NCBI GenBank assembly: GCA_016712375.1
Contig: JADJRE010000001.1
Coordinates: forward strand, 1 to 64,000
DNA length: 64,000 nt
Direction: 5' to 3'
DNA from: Rhodospirillales bacterium
GTDB taxonomy: Bacteria; Pseudomonadota; Alphaproteobacteria; Rhodospirillales; Defluviicoccaceae
Position numbers and translations under genes: made by a program. Below the pieces are notes generated by a model. That model saw only the letters and a program-made list of their open reading frames with translations. It did no database searches and had not been told where the DNA came from. Positions 49,629 through 58,914 of the stretch are shown here, in pieces (position 1 is the stretch's first letter; every line of letters begins with the position of its first letter).

Positions 49629-51165
49629 TCAGCCGGCCATGCTCCACACTTGCGGTGCCTTGCCGGCGCGCTCTTCGAGCGCCTTGCGCTGCGCCTCGAG
49701 TTCCGGTGGCAGGTGGCTGCCGAAGCCGTCGAAGTAGGTCTTGATCTCCGCCGCCTCGGCGAGTGCGCCGTCGCGGCTGATATTCATGATGTTAAGGTAC
49801 TTGTCCTTAGAGAAGTCTATACCGGCCCAGGTCATTTCTTCGTAGGTCGGCATCAGCCCGAAAGGACTCTCAACAGCGCCCGCCTTGCCGCGGACGCGAT
49901 CGACGATCCACTTCAGCACCCGCATGTTCTGCCCGTAGCCCGGCCAGATAAACTTGCCGTTCTCGTCCTTACGGAACCAGTTGGTGCGGAAGATCTTCGG
50001 CAGCTTGAGGTCGGTCCGGGTGCCCATCTTCACCCTCGGGCGTCCACGAGTTGCCTTTCCAGTCGATGCCGTGCGCCGGCGGCGGGCCGTCCATGCCCTC
50101 CCACCATACGTCGCCGTCGTCAGTCAGCACGACGTTGGTGTAGATGCAGTTGCCGGGCTTCATTGTCTCCATTGCCATCGGGTTTGACTTGTGCGACGTG
50201 CCCGGGGCGACGCCGAAAAAGCCATATTCGGGATTGATGGCGCGCAAGGTTCCGTCCGGTCCCGGCTTGATCCAGGCTATGTCGTCTCCGACGGTATAGG
50301 CCTTCCAGCCTTCAAATCCGTCCGGCGGCAGGATCATGGCGAGGTTAGTCTTGCCGCATGCCGACGGGAAGGCGGCGGCGACGTAGGTCTTTTCACCCTG
50401 CGGCGACTCCAAGCCGAGGATCAGCATGTGCTCGGCCAGCCAGCCCTCGTCGCGCGCCATCGTCGAGGCGATACGCAGCGCCAGACACTTCTTCCCCAGC
50501 AGCGCGTTGCCACCGTAGCCCGAGCCATACGACCAGATCTCGCGGGTGTCGGGGAAGTGGCAGATGTACTTGCGCGCGATGTCCGGCTCACATGGCCACG
50601 GCACGTCCTTCTGGCCCGGCTGCAGCGGCGAGCCGATGGAATGCACGCAAGGAATGAAATCACCATCACCAAGGACGTCGAGAACTGCCTGTCCCATGCG
50701 GGTCATAATGCGCATATTGGTGGCGACATAGGCGCTGTCCGAAATCTCCACCCCTATCTTAGCAATCGGCGATCCGAGCGGCCCCATGCTGAACGGAATG
50801 ACGTACAAGGTGCGACCGCGCATGCAACCGTCATACTGGGCACGGAGAATGCCCTTCATCTTCTCCGCGTCTTCCCAGTTATTGGTCGGCCCCGCCTCTT
50901 CCTTCGTCTTCGAGCAGATGTACGTGCGGTCTTCAACCCGCGCCACGTCCGACGGATGCGAACGGGCCAAGAAACTGTTCGGCTGCTTCTCCGGATTCAG
51001 CCGGATAAATGTGCCGCCCTGCACCATCTCTTCGCACATCGCGTCATACTCGGCTTGCGAGCCGTCGCACCAGTGCACCTTGTCTGGCTTGCACAGGGCC
51101 ACCCACTCGTCCACCCACGCCAGCAATTTGGCGTTCTTCGTTCGATCCCGTCCGGTTGCAGTCAT
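49629..51165 (-). pseudogene. pckG: PEP carboxykinase (GTP), with internal deletion and frame break
   Basis: Converts oxaloacetate to phosphoenolpyruvate with GTP. The first part (from MTATGRDRTK at 51165) has MCEEMVQGGTFIRLNPEKQP, GSGYGGNALLGKKCLALRIA, the catalytic P-loop FPSACGKTNLAMILPP and NPEYGFFGVAPGTSHKSN, as in the GTP-type enzyme. The second part starts KMGTRTDLKLPKIFRTNWFR and ends at 49629. At the joint (about 50020-50035) WTPEG is followed directly by KMGTRTD. Roughly 100 residues, including the FGGRR and YNMADY regions present in relatives, are missing and the frame changes. The visible total is about 515 residues against the usual 600-620. It is a real deletion or an assembly error. 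Confidence 0.87.
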
Positions 51166-51508
51166 GAGAGTCCCTCGCACTGGTTGAATTACCGCCGACC
51201 CGCTCGGCCGGTCTGATTTGGGGACCGATACCAGCGGACGAACACCCTTTATTTCTAAGGGGTTAACCCATTATTGAGCAAATTAGAGCTTTAACAATAA
51301 GCATTTCCTTGGGTCTTTCAAGGGAAAGCCGCCCGCATCGATCACCACACGAGGGGACTGGCAAAGCGCACCCGCCGCAGCTGCGTTTACGGCCTGCAAC
51401 GCGGTCGATAGCAATGGGTCTGGGCCGCATTGGTGTCCTACCAGGATAGGGTTCTTCCGAAGCGATTACTTGCTTCCAGCGACAACGCGACCACCACAGG
51501 CACCCCCG
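51166..51508. other. Upstream region of pckG, no other gene
   Basis: Contains the probable pckG promoter and palindrome at 51260-51297, with a locally AT-rich stretch. The rest up to the der stop at 51509 shows no convincing ORF. Confidence 0.45.
51260..51297 (-). promoter_or_regulatory. Probable pckG promoter with palindromic operator
   Basis: On the minus strand TTGTTA (51297-51292), a 16-base spacer and AATAAT (51275-51270) are followed at once by the perfect palindrome GGGTTAACCC (51260-51269) at the expected transcription start. This suggests repression by a dimeric regulator. The leader to the ATG would be about 95-100 bases. Confidence 0.45.
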
Positions 51509-52969
51509 TTAATCGGCCTGCTTACGCCTTGGAGAGCGCTCTCTTGGTCCTCCCGCGTACGGGTTGCGAGTGCGCCGGACGCTCAGCCGGAGCGGGATAC
51601 CGTCCAAGCCGAAGTCGTCGCGCAGGCTGTTGGCGAGGTACCGAAGATACGATTCCAGCACCGCTTCCGGTCGGTTGGCGAAGACGACGAGCGTCGGCGG
51701 CCGGGTCTTGGTCTGGGTCACGTAGCGCAGCTTGACTGGCTGACCCTGCGCCGAGGGCGGCGGCGTCCGAGCAATCGCTGCGGCTAGCCAACGGTTGAGC
51801 TTCGGGGTCGCCAGCCTGCGGCTCCACAGCTCGTGGGCGCGTACAACCGCCGGCAGCAGCGCCGGCACGTTCTCGCCGCTCAGCGCCGACAGCCACAGCA
51901 GGCGCAGCCCTCGGAGCTGTGGCAGCGACTCGTCCAGCCGGCGACCGATCACTTTGCTCGCCGCGCCGCGATCGGCGACGAGATCGCACTTGTTAATAGC
52001 CAGCACCGGCGCCCGCCCCTCCTCCGCTACCAGATCGGCGATTGCCAGATCCTGGCGTTCGAGCCCGGTGGTGCCATCGACGACAATTACCACTACCTGC
52101 GCGAAGCGGATAGCGCGCAGCGTATCGGCTCCAGCCAACTGCTCCACCTTGGTATCGACCCGCGAGCGGCGCCTAAGCCCGGCAGTATCGAACAAACGGA
52201 AGGTTTGGCCCGCGAAGTCCCAATCGACGGCAATGGCATCGCGGGTGATGCCGGCCTCCGGCCCTGTGACCAGCCGGTCATTGCCGATCAGCTGATTGAT
52301 GAGCGTCGACTTGCCGACATTCGGCCGGCCAACAACCGCCAACTGAAGGGGTGGCGGCTGGGGCGCTCCCGGGCCCTTTACCTCCGACACCGGCTCGCCA
52401 GCATCGCTAGCCGTCGCCATCGCTGCATCGCACACCGGCTGCAGCGCATCGTACAGCAGCGCCAAGCCCTCGCCATGTTCGGCGGAAAGGGGGATTGCCG
52501 GCCCCAAGCCGAGAGCGAAGACGTCGGCAAGGCCGCTCTCGCCAGACCGGCCTTCGCACTTATTGGCGAGAAGCACCACCGGCCGGTCCGTCCGGCGCAG
52601 CATGTCGGCGAGCGTCCGGTCCAACGGCGTAACGCCGGCCCGTGCGTCGACAACGAACAACACCGCGTCCGCCTCCTCCATCGCCCGCTCTGTTTGCTGC
52701 TGCACGCGGGCAGCCAGAGCCTCGCCACGCGCGTCCTCGAAGCCGGCGGTATCGACGATGCGAAAGCCAAGATCGCCCAGCCGCCCCTTGCCCTCGCGAC
52801 GATCACGGGTAAGGCCGGGCATGTCGTCGACGATCGCCTGCCGCCGCCCAACGAGGCGGTTAAACAGCGTTGATTTACCGACGTTTGGTCGGCCGATAAT
52901 TGCAATCAGCGGGAGGCCGGCGATTCCGGGAGGTGTTGTCCCCGAAGCGCGGTGGGTGCTGGGAACGCC
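51509..52969 (-). CDS. der: Ribosome-associated GTPase Der (EngA)
   Basis: A tandem GTPase needed for 50S maturation, about 486 residues. G-domain 1 has LIAIIGRPNVGKSTLFNRLV, DMPGLTRDRREGKG and DTAGFEDA. Its NKCE appears as LLANKCEGRSGE. G-domain 2 has LAVVGRPNVGKSTLINQLIG, DTAGLRRRSRVDTKVEQLAG and INKCDLVADRG. The C-terminal KH-like domain ends with PIPLRLSVRRTRNPY-like GIPLRLSVRRTRNPY. I chose MGVPSTHRAS at 52969. It follows bamB by 10 bases, a conserved arrangement. Confidence 0.95.
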   Translation of the reverse strand, partial: GVPSTHRASGTTPPGIAGLPLIAIIGRPNVGKSTLFNRLVGRRQAIVDDMPGLTRDRREGKGRLGDLGFRIVDTAGFEDARGEALAARVQQQTERAMEEADAVLFVVDARAGVTPLDRTLADMLRRTDRPVVLLANKCEGRSGESGLADVFALGLGPAIPLSAEHGEGLALLYDALQPVCDAAMATASDAGEPVSEVKGPGAPQPPPLQLAVVGRPNVGKSTLINQLIGNDRLVTGPEAGITRDAIAVDWDFAGQTFRLFDTAGLRRRSRVDTKVEQLAGADTLRAIRFAQVVVIVVDGTTGLERQDLAIADLVAEEGRAPVLAINKCDLVADRGAASKVIGRRLDESLPQLRGLRLLWLSALSGENVPALLPAVVRAHELWSRRLATPKLNRWLAAAIARTPPPSAQGQPVKLRYVTQTKTRPPTLVVFANRPEAVLESYLRYLANSLRDDFGLDGIPLRLSVRRTRNPYAGGPRERSPRRKQAD

Positions 52970-52979
52970 CATTTTACAC

Positions 52980-54299
52980 TCAGCGATAGGCGGACAGGCG
53001 CCCGTCGTCATCGAGCAGGTAGACGACACCATCGGCGATCACCGGAGCCACGCTGAACCGGTCGGCCAACGTCCGACGATCCACGATCCGGCCGTCCTCG
53101 GGAGAGACTGTCAGCAGGCGACCGTCGCTGCCGGTAATCAGCAGCCGGCCGCCAGCCAGTACCGGGCCGGACCACAGGATCACCTCTTTGCGTTCTTTCT
53201 CATCCCGATACGCCGGCAGCTTAGTTGCCCAGTGAATGCGGCCGGTTTCGGTTGAAACACAGAGAATCTGGCCATAATTGTCGATCTGATAGATTTGCCG
53301 TCCGGCGAGCCACGGACTCTGCTGACCGCCGATGTCCCGGTCCCACAGCCGCTGGCCGGTGCGCGAATCGAAAGCGGCGAGAATGCCTCCGACGCTGATG
53401 GCATAGATGCGGCCGGCATCTATCGCTGGCCGCGCCCTTATCTGTGCTAGCGATGAAAGCTCGTCGGTGCGCCGCGCCGGTGCCAGCGAATCCGCCCACA
53501 ACGAGCGGCCCGTGTCTGCCCGCAGTGCCACAAGTTCGCCGGACGAGAATGGCGCCACCACCAGCTGGCCGCTTACTGCCGGACTTCCGCCACCGAGTAG
53601 GCGCGCCACCTCACCAAGTGCCTGATAAGGTGGCCAGACGTCACTGCCATCAGTACCGGAGAGTGACCGTAGCTGGTTCTCGACGGTGATGACGAAAACT
53701 CGGCCGCCAAAAACGGTCGGCGGAACGTGCACCGGCATCGAAACGTCCCGCCGCCACACCTCTTTCCCAGACGCGGCGTCGAGCGCAACAACCTTGCCGA
53801 AACCGGTGGTAATGAAAACGCGCCCGTCGTCCCAGGCAAGGCCGCCAGGAGCCGCATCGTCGTCCTCTTCTTTGTCAGTAAGATCAGCTCGCCACAACCG
53901 CTCGCCGCGGCGTGTATCGAAAGCGGAGACGACGTTCTCTGTGTCAACGGTGAATACCCGGCCGCGGGCGACCACCGGCGACGGCATTATCGGCCGCGAG
54001 GAGTCGATCCCGGAACCGATGTCGACTGTCCAGACGGGCCGCCCGACGTCGCCGGCCTGGAGCGACTGCATCACGTGAGAGGCGTCGCCGCCAGCCTGCG
54101 GCCAGTCAGGGTTGATCTGTGGTGGCGGCAAAACGATCGGCTCGCTACGTGCCTGTGCTTCGGCGGAGGGTCCCGCTTGTTGCTGCACCACCGAAATGCG
54201 CTCACCAGGAAGCGGCGGGCCATCTGACTCACCAAACCAAGTTCCGCATCCGCCAAGCAGCATCACCGCCAGCGCGGCCGTCCTCCAGTGACGTCGCAT
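52980..54299 (-). CDS. bamB: Outer-membrane assembly lipoprotein BamB
   Basis: The BamB beta-propeller supports insertion of outer-membrane proteins by BamA. The signal TAALAVMLLGGCGTWFGESD gives a lipobox LGGC. The body has repeated PQQ-like blades: RVFTVDTENVVSAFDTRRGE, VFITTGFGKVVALDAASGKE, VFVITVENQLRSLSGTDGSD, IYAISVGGILAAFDSRTGQR and IYQIDNYGQILCVSTETGRI. I chose MRRHWRTAAL at 54299. It lies between a YfgM-like gene and der, as in many proteobacteria. Confidence 0.92.
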   Translation of the reverse strand: MRRHWRTAALAVMLLGGCGTWFGESDGPPLPGERISVVQQQAGPSAEAQARSEPIVLPPPQINPDWPQAGGDASHVMQSLQAGDVGRPVWTVDIGSGIDSSRPIMPSPVVARGRVFTVDTENVVSAFDTRRGERLWRADLTDKEEDDDAAPGGLAWDDGRVFITTGFGKVVALDAASGKEVWRRDVSMPVHVPPTVFGGRVFVITVENQLRSLSGTDGSDVWPPYQALGEVARLLGGGSPAVSGQLVVAPFSSGELVALRADTGRSLWADSLAPARRTDELSSLAQIRARPAIDAGRIYAISVGGILAAFDSRTGQRLWDRDIGGQQSPWLAGRQIYQIDNYGQILCVSTETGRIHWATKLPAYRDEKERKEVILWSGPVLAGGRLLITGSDGRLLTVSPEDGRIVDRRTLADRFSVAPVIADGVVYLLDDDGRLSAYR

Positions 54300-54345
54300 C
54301 ACATAGATCCCGTCTTCTCGATGTTGGACGTCCCGGCCCCGCCGA

Positions 54346-55014
54346 TCAGCGTTCGCCCAGCTCGGCGAGGAGTTGTCGAGCCCGCTCGCGCATGTCGGAC
54401 GGTGCAAGCTGGTCGTTTGCCAGCCCGCTCAGAACGTCGCGCGCCTCGGTCGTTTGTCCGGTGCGCGACGCTAGAACGGCGCTGAGCTCTCTCGCAGTAA
54501 ATCGCCATGGATTGCCGTTGGCCGATAGCGGCTTGAGTCTGTCGGTGATCGCCTCGGCATCGATCGGTACAGTTTCGTCCTGCAGCGCCAGCATCGCCTC
54601 GCGCACCACCGCCAAATCACGGTAGAAGGGATCGGTGGCTTTCCGCTCGACCTGCTGATAGACGCCGTGTGCCGCCTGTGTATCGCCGTTCTGAGCCAGT
54701 AGAGCCGCCTGCCGCAACCCGGCAAGTACCGCGAAGCCGGCCGGACCGTCGGCGGCGATGGCGGCAAACTGCCGCTCCGCCGCTGCTCGGTCAGTGGTAG
54801 CCAACGCCACCGCCGCGGCGAAGCGAGCCGAAGCTTCCTGCTGCTGCTTCTGGGTGCGGAACTGCCAAAACTGGTAGCCGGCAACGCCAAGCAGGACCGC
54901 CACGGCGATCGCGATGATCCAGCCGCCGAAGCGCTTCCACAGCCGGGCGTACCGCTCGCGGCGGATGTCTTCGTCGATTTCGCGCAACAAGCTGTCCTGG
55001 GAGAGGTCGATCAT
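54346..55014 (-). CDS. YfgM-like tetratricopeptide membrane protein
   Basis: A 222-residue protein with a short cytoplasmic segment (MIDLSQDSLLREIDEDIRRE), one membrane helix (WIIAIAVAVLLGVAGYQFWQ) and a periplasmic TPR-like domain (about 70-222; ASARFAAAVALATTDRAAAE, GLRQAALLAQNGDTQAAHGV). This is the layout of YfgM, an ancillary factor of the SecYEG translocon. bamB starts 47 bases downstream, giving the common order yfgM-bamB-der. The role is inferred from topology and synteny. Confidence 0.82.
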   Translation of the reverse strand: MIDLSQDSLLREIDEDIRRERYARLWKRFGGWIIAIAVAVLLGVAGYQFWQFRTQKQQQEASARFAAAVALATTDRAAAERQFAAIAADGPAGFAVLAGLRQAALLAQNGDTQAAHGVYQQVERKATDPFYRDLAVVREAMLALQDETVPIDAEAITDRLKPLSANGNPWRFTARELSAVLASRTGQTTEARDVLSGLANDQLAPSDMRERARQLLAELGER

Positions 55015-55120
55015 CGCACCGTTCCGATTACCCCGGCGCCGTTAACGGTTGGCTCGGGAAGCGACACCATACCCGCTGCGTGCGATCGTGACAAACGCAC
55101 GAAAACCGGCGCCGGCACGT

Positions 55121-55672
55121 TTACGCCTCGTCCAGCCATTTAATCGAGCAGCCAATACTGGCGATCTGCTCGCGCGGTCCCTGACCCGTCTCCCCGATCA
55201 TGATCATCGCCTCCAGCAGTTCGCGGCGCGCATCGAGTTTCAACTGCATACCCGAAGCGTCGAGACGACCGCGGTACTGCAACTCCAGCGCGGCATTGAA
55301 ACCGAAGAAATCCGGCGTGCAAACGGCGCTGTAGGCGCGCGCCACGGCTTGCGCCTCGTCAACAACATAGGGAAAGGTGAAGCCGTGGTGGCGAGCGAAC
55401 GCGGTCATTTCCTCCGGGGCATCTTCAGGATAACGAGCGTAGTCGTTAGCCATGATCGCGATAACACCGATTCCGCGACGCTGCAACTCGACGGCATCGC
55501 GAGCGATGCGGTCGGCGACAGCTCGAACGTAAGGGCAGTGATTGCAGATGAACATGACCAGCGTGCCCCTGGCACCGGAAATGTCGGCTAGCGTGAATCG
55601 CCGACCTTCCGGGTCCGCGAGGGTGAAGTCGACTGCTGGCCAGCCGAAGTTGCAGACCGGGGTCTGTACCGG
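55121..55672 (-). CDS. Thioredoxin-fold redoxin (AhpC/TSA-like)
   Basis: 183 residues starting MPVQTPVCNFGWPAVDFTLA. The redox site is MFICNHCPYVRAVADRI (CNHC), followed by VIAIMANDYARYPEDAPEEM and FPYVVDEAQAVARAYSAVCT, then DFFGFNAALELQYRGRLD. It belongs to the CNHCPYV group of AhpC/TSA-like proteins, cytoplasmic because no signal is seen. GGAGG lies a few bases before the ATG. The partner is unknown. Confidence 0.85.
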   Translation of the reverse strand, partial: PVQTPVCNFGWPAVDFTLADPEGRRFTLADISGARGTLVMFICNHCPYVRAVADRIARDAVELQRRGIGVIAIMANDYARYPEDAPEEMTAFARHHGFTFPYVVDEAQAVARAYSAVCTPDFFGFNAALELQYRGRLDASGMQLKLDARRELLEAMIMIGETGQGPREQIASIGCSIKWLDEA

Positions 55673-56006
55673 CATGCTCGTCACCTCCTCTCGTTGCTCA
55701 ACGAGCGGGATAGTGAGCGCCCAACCCGCGCGCTGCAACAAAGACAAGGACGCCGCCCCGCCTTATAATCCGGCGGTCAATCGTCGCCGCAGCGAAGGCA
55801 TCGATCGCCGCATCGCGACATGGCGGATCGGGCAAGCAAACCGGCGGCGTCCGCTATGATATCGTGCAGGCCGCGCTGGCGGTACGCGCTGGCGGTACGC
55901 GCTGGCAGTAATAGCAGGCGGCGGCCCTGGATGGGCATGGTGCACAGCTTGGCGTTTCCGCCATCATGATAGCTACGGCCTGAAGCGACGCAGGAACTGA
56001 ATCGTC
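55673..56006. other. Divergent intergenic region with a 13-bp tandem repeat
   Basis: No gene is seen between the redoxin and the ABC permease. It must contain the promoters of both. The distinctive content is the triplicated GCGCTGGCGGTAC at 55873-55911, listed separately. Confidence 0.5.
55873..55911 (+). repeat. 13-bp tandem repeat, three copies
   Basis: GCGCTGGCGGTAC occurs at 55873-55885 and 55886-55898 exactly, and at 55899-55911 with two changes near its end (GCGCTGGCAGTAA). It lies about 100 bases before the exporter operon and could be repeated regulator sites or simple slippage. Confidence 0.75.
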
Positions 56007-57161
56007 ATGCTGGCCATCGCCCTGAAGATGCTGACCGGCAACCGCGGCAAATACTTCGCCATCGTCGTCGCCCTTGGCTTCACCTCGTTCGTGATGACAC
56101 AGCAGCCGGCCACCTTCTTCGGCATCATGGCGCGCACCTTCAGCTTCCTCACCGACACCGGGCGAGTCGACCTGTGGGTGATGGACGCGAAGGTGCAGTA
56201 CGTCGACGACGCCAAGCCGATGCAGGACACCAAACTTTACGCGGTGCGTGGGGTCGAGGGGGTGGAGTGGGCTGTGCCGATGTACAAGGGCTCCATCCGC
56301 GCCCGCCTGGACGACGGCACCTTTCAGAACTGCGTGCTAGTAGGCCTCGACGACGTCTCGCTGATTGGCGGGCCGGCAGACATGGTGGAGGGTCATCTTG
56401 CCGACCTCCGGCGCAGTGACAGCATTATTGTCGACATCGATGGCGCCTCGACCCGGCTGGCGCGCAAGAGCGCGGACGGAGCCGCCCGGCCGCTAGGCAT
56501 CGGTGATGTCGTAGAGCTCAACGACCACAGGGCGACGGTGGTGGGGCTGTCCCGGCTGTCCGCGACCTTCCAGTCGCAGCCGGTGATCCACACCACCTAC
56601 GCCCGTGCCAAGGCCTTCGTTCCGGCAGAGCGTAAGCTGCTTACCTTCATCCTGGTTAAGCTGCGTCCGGACGCTGATCCGGCCGTCGTCGCCGAGCGCA
56701 TCCGCGCGGCGACCGGGCTTGCCGCCTACGACTGGAACGAATTCCGCTATAAGACCGTGCTCTACTTCATCAGGAACACCGGCATCCTAATCAACTTCGG
56801 CCTGTCGATCACACTGGCTTTCCTGATCGGCGCCGCCATCGCCGGCCAGACCTTCTACGCCTTCACCCTCGAGAACCTGCGCCACTTCGGCGTGCTGAAG
56901 GCGCTCGGCGCCGGCAACGGGACGCTGGCGAAGATGGTACTGGTGCAGGCGCTGGTGGCCGGCGCCACCGGCTATGGTCTGGGCGTTGGCGGCGTCGCGG
57001 TGTTCAGCCATTTCGTCGTCGGCAGTAATTTCCGCTTCCTGCTGCTCTGGCAGATCCCGCTGATAACCGGTCTGATGATCCTATTGGTCTGCGTACTCAC
57101 CGCGCTGCTCAGCATTCGCAAGGTAATCAAGCTGGAACCTGCCGTGGTGTTCAAGGCATGA
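56007..57161 (+). CDS. ABC exporter permease, FtsX/DevC family
   Basis: 384 residues. The N-terminal helix (YFAIVVALGFTSFVMTQQPA) is followed by a large periplasmic domain and three C-terminal helices (GLSITLAFLIGAAIAGQTFY, QALVAGATGYGLGVGGVAVF, ITGLMILLVCVLTALLSIRK), the MacB/DevC topology. LENLRHFGVLKALGAGNGTL is the typical FtsX coupling segment. The stop overlaps the ATPase ATG (ATGA). It would form a tripartite efflux pump with the next three genes. The substrate is unknown; DevBCA homologues export glycolipids or peptides. Confidence 0.88.
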   Translation: MLAIALKMLTGNRGKYFAIVVALGFTSFVMTQQPATFFGIMARTFSFLTDTGRVDLWVMDAKVQYVDDAKPMQDTKLYAVRGVEGVEWAVPMYKGSIRARLDDGTFQNCVLVGLDDVSLIGGPADMVEGHLADLRRSDSIIVDIDGASTRLARKSADGAARPLGIGDVVELNDHRATVVGLSRLSATFQSQPVIHTTYARAKAFVPAERKLLTFILVKLRPDADPAVVAERIRAATGLAAYDWNEFRYKTVLYFIRNTGILINFGLSITLAFLIGAAIAGQTFYAFTLENLRHFGVLKALGAGNGTLAKMVLVQALVAGATGYGLGVGGVAVFSHFVVGSNFRFLLLWQIPLITGLMILLVCVLTALLSIRKVIKLEPAVVFKA

Positions 57162-57923
57162 GCGCGGCGACGGTCTTGCCGGTGGCCGGCGAAATTGGCG
57201 GCGAAAACCTGGCGGTGCGGCTGCGGGGCATCACCCGTTCGTTCGGCCGCGGTGAGTCGAAGGTGCTGGCGCTTCGGGGAATCGATCTCGACGTCCGCCA
57301 AGGCGAGCTGATGATGCTGGTCGGCCCGTCCGGCTGCGGCAAAACGACGCTGATCTCAGTGATCGCGGCGATCCTCGACGCAGATGCCGGCGATTGCAGG
57401 GTGCTGGGTCACGACTTGATGGCGATGCGGCAGTCAGCGAAGACCACATTCCGTCGCGGCCACATCGGCTTCGTCTTCCAGTCCTACAACCTGCTGCCGA
57501 GTTTGACGGCGACCGAGAACGTGGCGGTGCCTCTGCTGATCCGAGGGCATGGGCGCATGGCAGCGCTGACGGCGGCGCGCCGGGTGCTGGGCGAGGTTGG
57601 GCTGGCCGGCCGCCGCGGAGGCGCTGCCCGACCAGCTTTCCGGCGGCCAGCAGCAGCGCGTCGCCATCGCCCGGGCCTTGGTCGGCGATCCGGCGCTAAT
57701 CGTCTGCGACGAGCCGACCAGCGCATTGGATCATAACACCGGACATGACCTGATGCAGCTGCTGCGCCGGGTGGTGCTGGCCGGTAAACGCTCGCTGGTC
57801 ATCGTCACCCACGACGCACGCATATTCCCGTTCGCCGACCGCATCGCCGAGATGGACGATGGCCGGATCACCGCCGTCCACTTCCCCAACTCGCACCCGG
57901 ACGCCGCCGGAGTGGCCACATGA
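57158..57923 (+). CDS. ABC exporter ATPase (DevA/MacB type), one frameshift
   Basis: Energises the permease. Walker A is LVGPSGCGKTTLISVIAAIL, the Q-loop is GFVFQSYNLLPSLTATENVA, the signature is DQLSGGQQQRVAIARALV, Walker B is LIVCDEPTSALD and the switch His is VIVTHDARIFPFAD. The first three quarters are in one frame and the signature onward in another. One base must be changed in the GGCCGCCGCGGAGG stretch near 57606-57620. The corrected length is about 254 residues. The 3' end overlaps the next gene (ATGA). Confidence 0.9.
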
Positions 57924-58914
57924 GGCGCTGGATACTGCCGTCGCTGGCGGTGCTCGGTGTGGTCGGCGTGTTCGTCGTCGCCGGACGCGGCGAGCGACCG
58001 GTCCCGCCACCTCAGATGGTGACACCGCCCGCGGTCTCCGCCTATCCTGCCTACATCGCCGGTTCTGGTATCATCGAGGCGGCGAGCCGCAACATCGCCG
58101 TTGGAACTCCGGTCGCCGCTCTTTGCGTCGAGGTCCGCGTGCGCGTGGGCGACCGGGTAAACGTTGGCGACCTGCTGTTCCGGCTCGATGATCGCGACCT
58201 CGCGGCGCAGCTGGCGAGCCGCCGTGCCGCGCAGCAGGTGGCGCGCGCCCGGGTCCCGGAGGCCGAGGCCACGCTGGGCGACATGCGCAACCAGTTGGCG
58301 TTGGCCGAGGCGGTGACCGATCGCCGAGCGATCAGCGTCGAGGACCTGACCAAGCGGAGGTTCGCCGTTCAGCTCGCCGATGCCCGGTTGCGTACCGCCC
58401 AGGCTGACGCCGCCGCCGCCGAGGCGGAAGTGCGCGAGACGCAGGCCAATATCGACCGCCTGAGCGTCCGCGCACCGGTGGCCGGACAGGTGCTGCAGGT
58501 CAACCTGCGCCCCGGTGAGTTCGCCCCGGCGGGCGCCCTGGACACGCCGCTGATGCTGCTGGGCAGCGTCGACCGTCTGCACGTGCGCATCGACATCGAC
58601 GAGAACGACGCCTGGCGCTTCCGGCCGAACGCCGCGGCGCGGGCCTCCTGCGCGGCAACCGAGAGCTCGCCACCGACCTGCGTTTCGAGTACGTCGAGCC
58701 GTTCGTCCTGCCGAAGCGTTCGCTCACCGGCGAGAGCGCCGAGCGGGTGGATACGCGGGTGCTGCAGGTGGTTTATAGCTTCCCCGCCGGCGCGGTGCCG
58801 GCTTATGTCGGCCAGCAGGTGGACGTGTTCATCGACGCACCCGCGAACACCCCTCAGAACGCTCCGGCGGCACCGACACCGGCGCAGCCGGCGGCCGCAG
58901 CCGGCGCCTCGTGA
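57920..58914 (+). CDS. Periplasmic membrane-fusion protein (HlyD/DevB type), one frameshift
   Basis: Links the inner-membrane ABC pump to the outer-membrane channel. The signal helix is LPSLAVLGVVGVFVVAG, the lipoyl-like half VRVRVGDRVNVGDLLFRLDD, the coiled coil ADARLRTAQADAAAAEAEVR, and the second half RLSVRAPVAGQVLQVNLRPG. The frame breaks near 58645-58652; restoring one T gives RAFLRGNRELATDLRFEYVE and a C-terminal domain ending in a Pro/Ala tail at TGA 58912-58914. The total is about 331 residues. The end overlaps the next gene (GTGA). Confidence 0.88.
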
